This document shows positions 16,473 to 24,259 of a stretch of DNA of 64,000 nucleotides, piece after piece. Each line of letters opens with the position of its first letter. The first letter of the stretch is position 1. Source of the stretch: Pseudomonas sp. GV085 (GTDB lineage: Bacteria; Pseudomonadota; Gammaproteobacteria; Pseudomonadales; Pseudomonadaceae); assembly GCF_003050925.1 (NCBI RefSeq), contig NZ_QAOV01000002.1, positions 664,156 through 728,155 of the forward strand, given 5' to 3'. The notes below the pieces were generated by a model. It had not been told where the DNA came from and ran no database searches. It saw nothing but the letters and a program-made list of their open reading frames with translations. Both the position numbers and the translations under genes were made by a program.

Positions 16473-17615
16473 ATGGCAAACGCCTCCAGCATCTACAGGA
16501 AGGCTCTTGATGGTCACCAGGCACCGAAAAAGGTGTTGGTGAAAGTCGATCGCGTCACCAAGAAATTCGACGAAACCACCGCGGTGGACGACGTGTCCCT
16601 GGAAATCCACCAGGGTGAAATCTTTGCCCTGCTCGGTGGTTCCGGCTCCGGCAAATCGACCCTGCTGCGCATGCTCGCCGGTTTCGAGCGCCCGACCGAA
16701 GGCCGGATTCTGCTCGACGGTGTCGACATCACCGACATGCCGCCGTACGAACGACCGATCAACATGATGTTCCAGTCCTACGCGCTGTTCCCGCACATGA
16801 CGGTGGCGCAGAACATCGCCTTCGGCCTCAAGCAGGACCGTTTGCCAGCAGCCGAAATCGAAGCCCGCGTGCAGGAGATGCTGCGCCTGGTGCACATGAC
16901 CCAGTACGCCAAGCGCAAGCCACATCAGCTGTCCGGCGGCCAGCGTCAGCGCGTGGCCCTGGCCCGCTCCCTGGCCAAGCGTCCGAAGCTGCTGCTGCTC
17001 GACGAGCCAATGGGCGCCCTGGATAAAAAGCTGCGTTCGCAAATGCAGCTGGAGCTGGTGGAGATCATCGAACGCGTGGGCGTGACTTGCGTGATGGTGA
17101 CCCACGACCAGGAAGAGGCCATGACCATGGCCGAGCGCATCGCGATCATGCACCTGGGCTGGATCGCCCAGATCGGCAGCCCGGTCGACATCTATGAAGC
17201 ACCGGTCAGCCGCATGGTCTGCGAATTCATCGGCAACGTGAACGCCTTCGACGGCACCGTGGTCGAGGACCTGGAGGGTCACGCGATCATCCACAGCCCG
17301 GACCTGGAACAGAAAATCTACGTCGGCCACGGCGTCAGCACCTCGGTGCAGGACAAGTCGATCACCTACGCGATCCGTCCGGAAAAACTGCTGCTCAGCA
17401 CCGTCAAGCCCGAGCACCGCTACAACTGGTCCAGCGGCAAGGTGCATGACATCGCCTACCTCGGTGGTCACTCGGTGTTCTACGTCGAGCTGCCTGGCGG
17501 CAAGATCGTGCAGTCGTTCATGGCCAACGCCGAACGCCGTGGCGCGCGTCCGACCTGGGACGATCAGGTCTACGTGTGGTGGGAAGACGACAGCGGCGTG
17601 GTACTGCGCGCATGA
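16473..17615 (+). CDS. potG: Putrescine ABC transporter, ATP-binding protein
   Basis: A 380-residue ATPase that powers polyamine import at the inner membrane. Walker A GGSGSGKST is at residues 55-63, signature LSGGQRQR at 153-160, Walker B LLLLDEP at 173-179, and the H-loop is VTHDQEEA. A C-terminal TOBE region follows (FIGNVNAFDGTV, IRPEKLLL). The order of blocks, such as PPYERPINMMFQSYALFPHMTV, matches E. coli PotG and P. aeruginosa SpuF more than PotA. ATG 16473 has TGGGAG upstream. It overlaps the next gene by four bases, so the transporter genes are translationally coupled. Confidence 0.93.
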   Translation: MANASSIYRKALDGHQAPKKVLVKVDRVTKKFDETTAVDDVSLEIHQGEIFALLGGSGSGKSTLLRMLAGFERPTEGRILLDGVDITDMPPYERPINMMFQSYALFPHMTVAQNIAFGLKQDRLPAAEIEARVQEMLRLVHMTQYAKRKPHQLSGGQRQRVALARSLAKRPKLLLLDEPMGALDKKLRSQMQLELVEIIERVGVTCVMVTHDQEEAMTMAERIAIMHLGWIAQIGSPVDIYEAPVSRMVCEFIGNVNAFDGTVVEDLEGHAIIHSPDLEQKIYVGHGVSTSVQDKSITYAIRPEKLLLSTVKPEHRYNWSSGKVHDIAYLGGHSVFYVELPGGKIVQSFMANAERRGARPTWDDQVYVWWEDDSGVVLRA

Positions 17616-18526
17616 AAACCTTCAATCAGCAATTTCTGAGACTGGTCCCCAGCGGGCGCAAGTTCGTCATCGGGATTCCATTCATCTGGCTGTTCCTGTT
17701 CTTCATGCTGCCGTTCTTCCTGGTGATGAAAATCAGCTTCTCGGAAGCAGCGCTGGCCATTCCGCCGTACTCGGAGATCTACACCTTCGCCGAGCAGAAA
17801 TTTCAGCTGCTGTTGAACCTCGGTAACTACAGCCTGCTGACCCAGGACGAACTGTACATCTCGGCGTACCTCGGCTCGTTGAAAGTCGCGTTGCTCAGCA
17901 CGATGATGTGCCTGGTGATCGGTTTCCCGATGGCCTACGCGATCACCAAGGCCAGCAAGGAATCGCAAAACGTCCTGCTGCTGTTGATCATGATGCCGAC
18001 CTGGACCGCGATCCTGATCCGCGTTTACGCGTGGATGGGCATCCTCAGCAACAACGGTTTGCTCAACGCATTCTTGATGTGGACCGGGCTGACCTCGGCG
18101 CCGATCGAGATCCTCAACACCAACACCGCCGTCTACATCGGGGTCGTTTACGCCTACCTGCCGTTCATGGTGCTGCCGCTGTACGCCAACCTGGTGAAGC
18201 ACGATGGCAGTCTGCTGGAAGCAGCGTCGGACCTGGGTTCGAGCAATTTCAACAACTTCTGGAAAATCACCGTGCCGCTGGCCAAAAACGGCATCATCGC
18301 AGGCTGCATGCTGGTGTTCATTCCGGTGGTCGGTGAGTTCGTGATTCCGGAACTGCTGGGCGGCCCGGAAACCCTGATGATCGGCCGTGTGTTGTGGCAA
18401 GAGTTCTTCAACAACCGCGACTGGCCGGTGGCGTCTGCCCTGGCGGTGGTGATGCTGTTGATCCTGATTGTGCCGATTCTGCTGTTCAACCGCAGCCAGG
18501 CCAAAGAGATGGAGGCACGGGGATGA
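17612..18526 (+). CDS. potH: Putrescine ABC transporter, permease PotH type
   Basis: A 304-residue inner-membrane permease with about six transmembrane segments, starting with a long first helix (IGIPFIWLFLFFMLPFFLVM). The EAA loop that contacts the ATPase is visible as LLEAASDLGSSNFNNFWKI. Start ATG 17612 overlaps the potG stop in an ATGA, which is why the longer upstream frame is rejected. Family: PotB/PotH, SpuG in P. aeruginosa. It pairs with PotI to form the channel. Confidence 0.93.
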   Translation: MKTFNQQFLRLVPSGRKFVIGIPFIWLFLFFMLPFFLVMKISFSEAALAIPPYSEIYTFAEQKFQLLLNLGNYSLLTQDELYISAYLGSLKVALLSTMMCLVIGFPMAYAITKASKESQNVLLLLIMMPTWTAILIRVYAWMGILSNNGLLNAFLMWTGLTSAPIEILNTNTAVYIGVVYAYLPFMVLPLYANLVKHDGSLLEAASDLGSSNFNNFWKITVPLAKNGIIAGCMLVFIPVVGEFVIPELLGGPETLMIGRVLWQEFFNNRDWPVASALAVVMLLILIVPILLFNRSQAKEMEARG

Positions 18527-19407
18527 AACGCTTCGGATTTTCAAAGTTCATGCTGATTTTCGGCCTGTCGTTTATCTACCTGCCGATGCTGATCCTGGTG
18601 ATCTACTCGTTCAACGCCTCCAAACTGGTGACGGTGTGGGGCGGCTGGTCGATCAAGTGGTACGCCGGCCTGCTCGACAACTCGCAACTGATGGGCTCGG
18701 TGGTGCGCTCGCTGGAAATCGCCTGCTACACCGCCGTCGCGGCAGTCGCACTGGGCACCCTGGCGGCGTTCGTCTTGACGCGCGTTACGCGCTTCAAGGG
18801 CCGCACGCTGTTCGGTGGCCTGGTCACCGCACCACTGGTCATGCCTGAGGTAATCACCGGTCTGTCGCTGTTGCTGCTGTTCGTGGCCATGGCGCAGTTG
18901 ATCGGCTGGCCGCAGGAGCGCGGCATCGTCACCATCTGGATCGCCCACACCACGTTCTGCGCGGCCTATGTGGCGGTGGTGGTCTCGGCGCGTTTGCGCG
19001 AGCTGGACCTGTCCATCGAAGAGGCGGCCATGGACCTGGGGGCGAAGCCGCTCAAGGTGTTTTTCCTGATCACCATCCCGATGATTGCGCCATCGCTGGC
19101 AGCGGGCGGCATGATGTCCTTCGCCCTGTCGCTGGATGACCTGGTGCTGGCGAGCTTCGTGTCGGGCCCGGGTTCCACGACCTTGCCGATGGAAGTGTTC
19201 TCGGCGGTGCGTCTGGGGGTGAAGCCCGAGATCAACGCCGTGGCCAGCCTGATCCTGTTGGCGGTGTCGATCGTGACCTTCATGGTTTGGTTCTTCAGCC
19301 GCCGTGCCGAAGAAAGCCGCAAGCGCGCGATCCAGGAAGCCATGGACCAGACCGCCAGCGAATCCTGGCAACAACCTAAAAAGCAAATGGCAGAAGCGAC
19401 TGCCTAG
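18523..19407 (+). CDS. potI: Putrescine ABC transporter, permease PotI type
   Basis: A 294-residue permease with about six transmembrane segments. The EAA motif is IEEAAMDLGAKPLKVFFLI, followed by the family block SFALSLDDLVLASFVSGPG. It begins with an ATGA overlap of potH. The polar tail after the last helix (SRRAEESRKRAIQEAMDQ...) is cytoplasmic. Matches PotC/PotI and SpuH. The binding protein potF follows 175 bases downstream after a REP pair. Confidence 0.93.
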   Translation: MKRFGFSKFMLIFGLSFIYLPMLILVIYSFNASKLVTVWGGWSIKWYAGLLDNSQLMGSVVRSLEIACYTAVAAVALGTLAAFVLTRVTRFKGRTLFGGLVTAPLVMPEVITGLSLLLLFVAMAQLIGWPQERGIVTIWIAHTTFCAAYVAVVVSARLRELDLSIEEAAMDLGAKPLKVFFLITIPMIAPSLAAGGMMSFALSLDDLVLASFVSGPGSTTLPMEVFSAVRLGVKPEINAVASLILLAVSIVTFMVWFFSRRAEESRKRAIQEAMDQTASESWQQPKKQMAEATA

Positions 19408-19413
19408 TGCCGC

Positions 19414-19517
19414 CCCTGTAGGAGCGAGCTCGCTCGCGATGGACGTTAACGATAACGCGTGTTGTCTGGATGAGCGCGTCGCCCTCAGGTCCATCGCGAG
19501 CAAGCTCGCTCCTACAA
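19414..19517. repeat. REP pair 6 (forward-reverse)
   Basis: CCCTGTAGGAGCGAGCTCGC and its inverse GCGAGCAAGCTCGCTCCTAC in the potI-potF gap. REP pairs inside transporter operons can protect the upstream or downstream mRNA unequally. Confidence 0.95.
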
Positions 19518-19582
19518 AGGAGCGCTCTCGCCACAAATGTTTGCTATGTGTTTTTGAATAAAAAAGAAATGGAGTTGTACCG

Positions 19583-20680
19583 ATGAAAATGTTTGGCAGG
19601 ACTCTGCTGACACTGTCCTTATTGGGCGCAATCGCTACGGTTGCCCAGGCCAATGACAAGGTTCTGCGCGTCTACAACTGGTCGGATTACATTGGCCCGG
19701 ACACCGTCAGGAAGTTCGAAGACGAGACCGGCATCCAGGTGACCTACGATGTCTTCGACAGTAACGAAACCCTTGAGGCACGCCTGCTGGCGGGTAAATC
19801 CGGCTACGATATCGTCGTGCCGTCCAACAGTTTCCTGGCCAAGCAGATCAAGGCCGGCGTCTATCAGGAACTGGACAAGTCGAAGCTTGCGAACTGGAAA
19901 AACCTCAACCCGGTGCTGCTGAAGAACGCTTCGGCGAGCGATCCCGATAACGCCCACGCCATCCCGTACATGTGGGGCTCGATCGGCATCGGCTTCAACC
20001 CGCAGAAGGTCAAGGAAGTGCTCGGCGCCAACGCCCCGACCAACTCCTGGGACCTGCTGTTCAAACCGGAAAACGCCGAGAAGCTCAAAGCCTGCGGCAT
20101 CAGCTTCCTCGATTCACCGACTGAAATGATCCCGACCGCCCTGCACTACCTGGGCTACCCGGTGAACGATCAGGACAAACAGCACATCGCCCAAGCCCAG
20201 GCGCTGTTCATGAAGATTCGCCCGAACGTGGCGTACTTCCATTCGTCGAAATACATCTCGGACCTGGCCAACGGCAACATCTGCGTGGCCGTCGGTTACT
20301 CAGGCGACGTGCTGCAGGCCAAGGCCCGCGCCCAGGAAGCCGGGGACAAGGTGAAGATCGACTACAGCATCCCGAAAGAAGGCGCCGCCAGTTTCTACGA
20401 CATGCTCGCCATCCCCCGCGATGCCGCCAACGTCGAGAACGCTTACCTGTTCATGAACTTCCTGATGCGCCCCGACGTGATCGCCGACGTCACCAACAAC
20501 ATCGGCTACAGCAACGCCAATGCGGCGGCCACGCCGTTGGTGGATGAAGCCATCCGCAACGATCCGGGCTCCTACCCGCCGGAAGCGGTAATGGCCACGC
20601 TCTATGCCGTGCCGGACCAGCCGATTGCCATCCAGCGGATCATGACCCGTGGCTGGACCAAGGTGAAGTTGGGCCAGTAG
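19583..20680 (+). CDS. potF: Putrescine-binding periplasmic protein
   Basis: A 365-residue solute-binding protein. The signal peptide ends at VAQA-NDK (about residue 23). Mature blocks follow E. coli PotF very closely: [41 protein letters not shown] and ISFLDSPTE. The ligand-pocket loop reads [12 protein letters not shown], with Tyr where I recall Trp244 in PotF and with the key Asp kept. P. aeruginosa SpuD and SpuE are the closest described relatives; putrescine is the expected ligand. GGAG precedes ATG 19583. Placing the binding-protein gene last, after the permeases, differs from the potFGHI order. Confidence 0.92.
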   Translation: MKMFGRTLLTLSLLGAIATVAQANDKVLRVYNWSDYIGPDTVRKFEDETGIQVTYDVFDSNETLEARLLAGKSGYDIVVPSNSFLAKQIKAGVYQELDKSKLANWKNLNPVLLKNASASDPDNAHAIPYMWGSIGIGFNPQKVKEVLGANAPTNSWDLLFKPENAEKLKACGISFLDSPTEMIPTALHYLGYPVNDQDKQHIAQAQALFMKIRPNVAYFHSSKYISDLANGNICVAVGYSGDVLQAKARAQEAGDKVKIDYSIPKEGAASFYDMLAIPRDAANVENAYLFMNFLMRPDVIADVTNNIGYSNANAAATPLVDEAIRNDPGSYPPEAVMATLYAVPDQPIAIQRIMTRGWTKVKLGQ

Positions 20681-20696
20681 TTCACTCAGAAATGCC

Positions 20697-20775
20697 TTCG
20701 CGAGCAGGCTCGCTCCCACATTGGTCCGTGTTGACCCACACCGCCCCCTGTGGGAGCGAGCCTGCTCGCGATGGG
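20697..20775. repeat. REP pair 7 (reverse-forward, GTGGGAGC subtype)
   Basis: TTCGCGAGCAGGCTCGCTCC comes first and CCTGTGGGAGCGAGCCTGCT second, the opposite order to pairs 2-6. Follows the potF stop. Confidence 0.95.
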
Positions 20776-20893
20776 GCCATAAGATTCAATGCAAATTTCA
20801 GCTGTCCCGTTTTCCGTTCATGCAGCGCCTTACCACCGCTGCCTCTCCTGCAGTAGAACGGCCTCACCTGGCTCTCTCGGTTCAGGTGAAGTT

Positions 20894-20916
20894 TGGCGCC
20901 CTCGGGCGCCTTTTTT
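20894..20916 (+). terminator. Intrinsic terminator after potF
   Basis: GGCGCC-CTC-GGGCGCC followed by TTTTTT at 20911-20916. A second stem TCACCTG/CAGGTGA (20863-20889) precedes it. It reads as a plus-strand terminator, about 215 bases after the potF stop. Confidence 0.8.
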
Positions 20917-21457
20917 ATTGGGGATCGATCAGCGGCCATTCGGCCAGCGCCCGATAACGGCCCTTGTGGGATTCGAACAGGGTGAATCGGTCGGCACGCA
21001 GGAAGAATTCCGGTGCGGTTGTGGACTCCGGCACCGGCGCCCGATACTGTCGTGCCAGGGTCAGGTGCGGACGATATTCCCTGGGTGCTTCCTCCAGCCC
21101 GAACGGCAACATCGCCTGTTCCAGGGCATACACCAGGCGCAGCAATGCCGGGGGCGCCTGTTGCGGCGCGAGCACCAGCGCCCCTGCCCTGCGCCACACG
21201 TCCAGCCGATCCAGCACCACCGTCAAGCGCTCGCCCGGTGTGCGGATGGACGCCGCAGCGGTGCAGAGCTCGGCGATCTGCGCCACACCCACCGCCCCCA
21301 AAAACTTCAGCGTCAGGTGAAAGTTTTCCGCCGGCACCGGCCGTCCGTTGCGCAGTTGCAGCGCACTGCGCCACTGGGCGATCTCCCGGCGCAGGGCGGG
21401 GGCGCAGTTCAGCGCAAAGAACAGGCGCTTGAACGGCTCGCGGGTTTCGTCGTTCAT
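20915..21457 (-). CDS. thpR: RNA 2',3'-cyclic phosphodiesterase (2H family)
   Basis: A 180-residue member of the 2H phosphoesterase family (formerly 2'-5' RNA ligase). The two catalytic HxTx motifs are HLTL at residues 47-50 and HLTL at 131-134. It opens 2',3'-cyclic phosphates on RNA ends; its cell role is unclear. ATG 21457 has AGGAGGT seven bases upstream; a GTG three codons earlier is less likely. Its stop overlaps the U-run of the facing terminator. Confidence 0.92.
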   Translation of the reverse strand: MNDETREPFKRLFFALNCAPALRREIAQWRSALQLRNGRPVPAENFHLTLKFLGAVGVAQIAELCTAAASIRTPGERLTVVLDRLDVWRRAGALVLAPQQAPPALLRLVYALEQAMLPFGLEEAPREYRPHLTLARQYRAPVPESTTAPEFFLRADRFTLFESHKGRYRALAEWPLIDPQ

Positions 21458-21580
21458 GCCGGACACCTCCTGGATAAGACTGCCTGAGTGTACTCAACAC
21501 CCGCGTTCCGGCCAGCGCATTTCTGGCGCCGTGGGGCAGGCGCGTTATAGTTCTACCATCCCGAAAAAACGGAGGGGGCC

Positions 21581-21775
21581 ATGCGACAGATCATCAGCAA
21601 AGAGCCATGGTGGGCTACACCGCCCGAGCCAGGTCAGGATGAACTCAAGCTGGAATGGGGCTGGCTGGTGCATTACAACGAAGGTGAGCCGCGCTTCGAG
21701 TTCATCCACGAGCGGCCGACGGACGACGAGATCCGCCAGCGCAAGAGTTGCAGGATCACCCCGACGCCGGAGTGA
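21581..21775 (+). CDS. Conserved small acidic protein, unknown function
   Basis: A 64-residue soluble protein with many Glu/Asp and Trp residues (EPWWATPPEPGQDELKLEWG, then FEFIHERPTDDEIRQRKSC). A strong GGAGGGGG ribosome site lies eight bases upstream of the ATG, and codon use is typical of the genome. No domain is recognised. It faces the DUF1428 gene. Confidence 0.7.
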   Translation: MRQIISKEPWWATPPEPGQDELKLEWGWLVHYNEGEPRFEFIHERPTDDEIRQRKSCRITPTPE

Positions 21776-21789
21776 TCCCGCGTGCAGCG

Positions 21790-22143
21790 TCAGGCCTGGA
21801 GGAGCACTTCGAACCCGCCGTAGACCATGCGCTGGCCATCGAAGGGCATTGGATTGACGTCCGGTTTCATGCGCGGGTCCTGCATCATCCTGCCCATTCC
21901 GGCATTGCGGGTGGCCTTGTCAGGCCAGATGATCCAGCCAAAGGCAACGGTTTCGCCTTCCTTGAGCTTCACCGACATTGGAAACGAGGTGACCTTGCCT
22001 TCCGGGACATCCTCGCCCCAGCATTCGACCACGCTCAAGGCACCATTTTCCTTGAAGACCAAGGCGGCGACTTTGGCGTGCATGATGTATTGCTCACGGT
22101 TGGCGGTGGGTACGGCAGCGATAAATCCATCGACGTACGACAT
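21790..22143 (-). CDS. DUF1428 family protein
   Basis: A 117-residue protein with the family features MSYVDGFIAAVPTANREQY at the start, VVECWGEDVP in the middle and GMGRMMQDPRM near the end. These are dimeric alpha/beta-barrel (ferredoxin-like) proteins of unknown function, often annotated as RNA signal-recognition-like or YbaA-like. AAGGAG precedes the ATG. The stop is 15 bases from the convergent small gene. Confidence 0.88.
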   Translation of the reverse strand: MSYVDGFIAAVPTANREQYIMHAKVAALVFKENGALSVVECWGEDVPEGKVTSFPMSVKLKEGETVAFGWIIWPDKATRNAGMGRMMQDPRMKPDVNPMPFDGQRMVYGGFEVLLQA

Positions 22144-22159
22144 GCGTTTTCTCCTTGGG

Positions 22160-23224
22160 TCATGGGGTGTGCTGCAGGTTAGTCGGTTGCGCCGGCGTCC
22201 GATCGACAGTGCCGGCGCTCAAACCGACCGGCGGTTGTGCGCTGCCGCCCAGGTTGCCTTCGATCTGCGCCGCCATGTAAAGCGTGCCGGCCATGACGCC
22301 GCTGGTCGGGCTCTGCACCAGTTTGGTCCAGGCCTTGTCGAAGGTATTGCCCAGGCTACGGCGAATCAGCGCCTCGCTATCGGGCCGGTCAAAGGCCTGG
22401 ATGAATGCGCGAATGCCAGCCACCCCTAGCGTGATCAAGCCACCGGCCAGTTTCCCGGTCGCTGCGGCCACGGCGCTGGCGGCCCCGCGCGGGGCCATCT
22501 CGGCTTCCATCCGCCGGCTGGCGCGCCTGGCCACCGGCGCCATCGCGGTGTCGGTCGAGCCCACCCCCTTGTCGCCACCGGCCTTATGGACTTTGTCGAT
22601 CAGCGCAGCGAAAGCCGGCAAGGCGTTCAGCGGTTCGGTGTGCACGACCTGGTACAACGAGGCGTCCCTCGTCGGCGGAGGCCCAAGGGCGATGGCCGGG
22701 ACTTTCTGGATGCGCCCGTTGAGCTGGGCCATCGGCACGCCGTGGCGGTCGGAGATTTTCTGCAGCTCTTCCTTGAGGATGTCGACATAGAACGCCGCTG
22801 CCAGGCCGAGAATCGCATCGGGATCGATTTCCACGGCCGCCGGGGCCAGGACCTTCTCCTGATAGGCTTCGAGCAGGTACGCCGCCAGGCGTTTTTCCAC
22901 GGCGTCCTGCTCACCCTTGGCGCTGATGGTGTACCAGCTGACCTTCATCGACAGCCATTCCTGGGTCCAGTAACTGCTGAACCACGGAATGAAATTCTGT
23001 TCGGTCAATTCATAGACCCGTGTGCGCCAGTAATCCATGGCGCCGCGGGCGTAGATTCTGGTCTGCTCGGTGGCCGCCTGCGACGCGGTGACGATCTCCC
23101 GGTCCACTTCTTGCCAGGTGCTGGCAGGAACGATGACCGGCGCCACTTCCACCGGCGCGCGCACAGGCGTGGCACACCCCGCCAACACCACCAGCACGGC
23201 AATGATCAGCGAACGCAGGTTCAA
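22160..23224 (-). CDS. Predicted lipoprotein of unknown function
   Basis: A 354-residue protein if started at TTG 23224, which has AGGAAG eight bases upstream and gives LNLRSLIIAVLVVLAGC, a proper lipoprotein signal with Cys at residue 17. Longer ATG starts bury the signal. The mature part is alpha-helical, with a Trp/Tyr-rich stretch (WFSSYWTQEWLSMKVSWY), an Ala/Gly-rich segment (ASAVAAATGKLAGGLITLGVAG) that could be a membrane hairpin, and a Pro-rich tail. No family is recognised. It lies 17 bases upstream of the DUF1428 gene's end region, same strand. Confidence 0.7.
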   Translation of the reverse strand: MNLRSLIIAVLVVLAGCATPVRAPVEVAPVIVPASTWQEVDREIVTASQAATEQTRIYARGAMDYWRTRVYELTEQNFIPWFSSYWTQEWLSMKVSWYTISAKGEQDAVEKRLAAYLLEAYQEKVLAPAAVEIDPDAILGLAAAFYVDILKEELQKISDRHGVPMAQLNGRIQKVPAIALGPPPTRDASLYQVVHTEPLNALPAFAALIDKVHKAGGDKGVGSTDTAMAPVARRASRRMEAEMAPRGAASAVAAATGKLAGGLITLGVAGIRAFIQAFDRPDSEALIRRSLGNTFDKAWTKLVQSPTSGVMAGTLYMAAQIEGNLGGSAQPPVGLSAGTVDRTPAQPTNLQHTP

Positions 23225-23456
23225 GATGGCGGCTTCCTGGAGTTGGCACCGGGCGAAATGCCCGACACGCGAAACTTTCGGTTTAAGTATAGGTGGCGAT
23301 GTCCCGGAGCCCGCGAAAGGGCCTGCATCAACAGCGAAAAAAACCGCCATCACTTGCATCGATATTCACCATCGCCGCGATTGCCTTCCGTTTGATGGCC
23401 GTCAGCGTAGGATCGATTCCAAGCCAACACGAAACCCCGAATCGGAGGGGGACATC

Positions 23457-23549
23457 ATGCTGATCCATCTGCTGACCTGCCTGGCTCTGACGGCTTTCAC
23501 TTTGAGCGTATTTTCCTGGTACGTCCTGAGCGAGGAGCAAACATCATGA
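23457..23549 (+). CDS. 30-residue single-span membrane peptide
   Basis: ATG 23457, with GGAGGGGG six bases upstream, encodes MLIHLLTCLALTAFTLSVF and then SWYVLSEEQTS, one hydrophobic span with an acidic tail. Its stop overlaps the ATG of the next gene in ATGA, so the two are translationally coupled. The strong ribosome site and coupling argue that it is a real small protein. Function unknown. Confidence 0.6.
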   Translation: MLIHLLTCLALTAFTLSVFSWYVLSEEQTS

Positions 23550-23806
23550 TTCACATCGTCACTCTCGCCGTGCGTTTTCCAGTGTTCGGCAACAATTTCT
23601 ACGCGCAGAAATACGAGTCGCGTAAAGAGTTGACTCTGCTGTTCGACGAGAAGTTCGAGGCGTTGCTGATCCCGGCAGCCGATCATCACTTCAGCAACGA
23701 AGTGGTCGGGCTCAATGATCAGTTCCGTTTTTTGAATGACGTGCTGGTCGGGCATCTGCTGGATGTCGAGCTGGTCAAAGGCTCGGCCCGTTCGTTCGGG
23801 TTCTGA
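23546..23806 (+). CDS. Conserved hypothetical protein
   Basis: An 86-residue soluble protein (MIHIVTLAVRFPVFGNNFYA, then LTLLFDEKFEALLIPAADHH). Start ATG 23546 overlaps the stop of the 30-residue membrane peptide, making a two-gene unit. No domain recognised. Mixed hydrophobic and acidic composition suggests a small globular cytoplasmic protein, possibly a partner of the upstream peptide. Confidence 0.6.
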   Translation: MIHIVTLAVRFPVFGNNFYAQKYESRKELTLLFDEKFEALLIPAADHHFSNEVVGLNDQFRFLNDVLVGHLLDVELVKGSARSFGF

Positions 23807-23843
23807 CAGCGACCGCCGGACGCCGGGCACGGACGGCAACCGC

Positions 23844-24080
23844 TCACAACGTTCGCTGGCTATTGCCAATCCCCTTGGCAATATCGATCCCCCAATCCAT
23901 CGCCGCTTCCATGTCGAGCATGTGCGGCCGTGGGTCATGGTTTTCATTGATGGCCGTGCCGTCCGGCCGATAGACACCAATGAACATGCCCAACGAACCG
24001 TCTTTCAATATCTCGGCTGTGACTTTGATGTTGCATCCGTTCGATAGCGTTTCCTTGTGCTCCATATGGCGCTCGGTCAT
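23844..24080 (-). CDS. Conserved hypothetical protein
   Basis: A 78-residue protein from ATG 24080 (MTERHMEHKETLSNGCNIKV, then LGMFIGVYRPDGT). The start has AGGGGAG upstream at a slightly long spacing. The hydrophilic sequence, with a central beta-rich GSLGMFIGVY, suggests a small cytoplasmic protein. Function is not recognised. It is divergent from the permease gene at 24260. Confidence 0.6.
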   Translation of the reverse strand: MTERHMEHKETLSNGCNIKVTAEILKDGSLGMFIGVYRPDGTAINENHDPRPHMLDMEAAMDWGIDIAKGIGNSQRTL

Positions 24081-24173
24081 GACTGCATTGCTCCCCTGAC
24101 TGAATTCAAACCCTACTGGCCATGCTAGCTCAGCCCTCCGGAGCGCGCCGATTGGCAGGACCGGAGGCCTGCC

Positions 24174-24201
24174 CTGACAGCGGCGCAATGCCACCTATAC
24201 T
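24174..24201 (+). promoter_or_regulatory. Sigma-70 promoter for the LctP permease gene
   Basis: CTGACA (24174-24179) and TATACT (24196-24201) have a 16-base spacer and match consensus at 5/6 each. They lie about 59 bases before the permease ATG. Confidence 0.55.
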
Positions 24202-24235
24202 CAAGTCCACCTCCCCTCAGGGGATCTGCACGTTC

Positions 24236-24243
24236 AACAATAA
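24236..24243 (+). promoter_or_regulatory. Candidate Hfq/Crc CA motif before the permease start
   Basis: AACAATAA sits 16 bases before the ATG, just upstream of the GAGGTGG ribosome site. It fits the AAnAAnAA pattern bound by Hfq/Crc in Pseudomonas catabolite repression, and the position would block ribosome loading. Confidence 0.45.
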
Positions 24244-24259
24244 AAAGCAGAGGTGGAAC

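Noticed and set aside
23231..23256. TTGGCACCGGGCGAAATGC as a sigma-54 promoter
   Set aside because: The -24 half fits TGGCAC, but no TTGC half appears at the right spacing.
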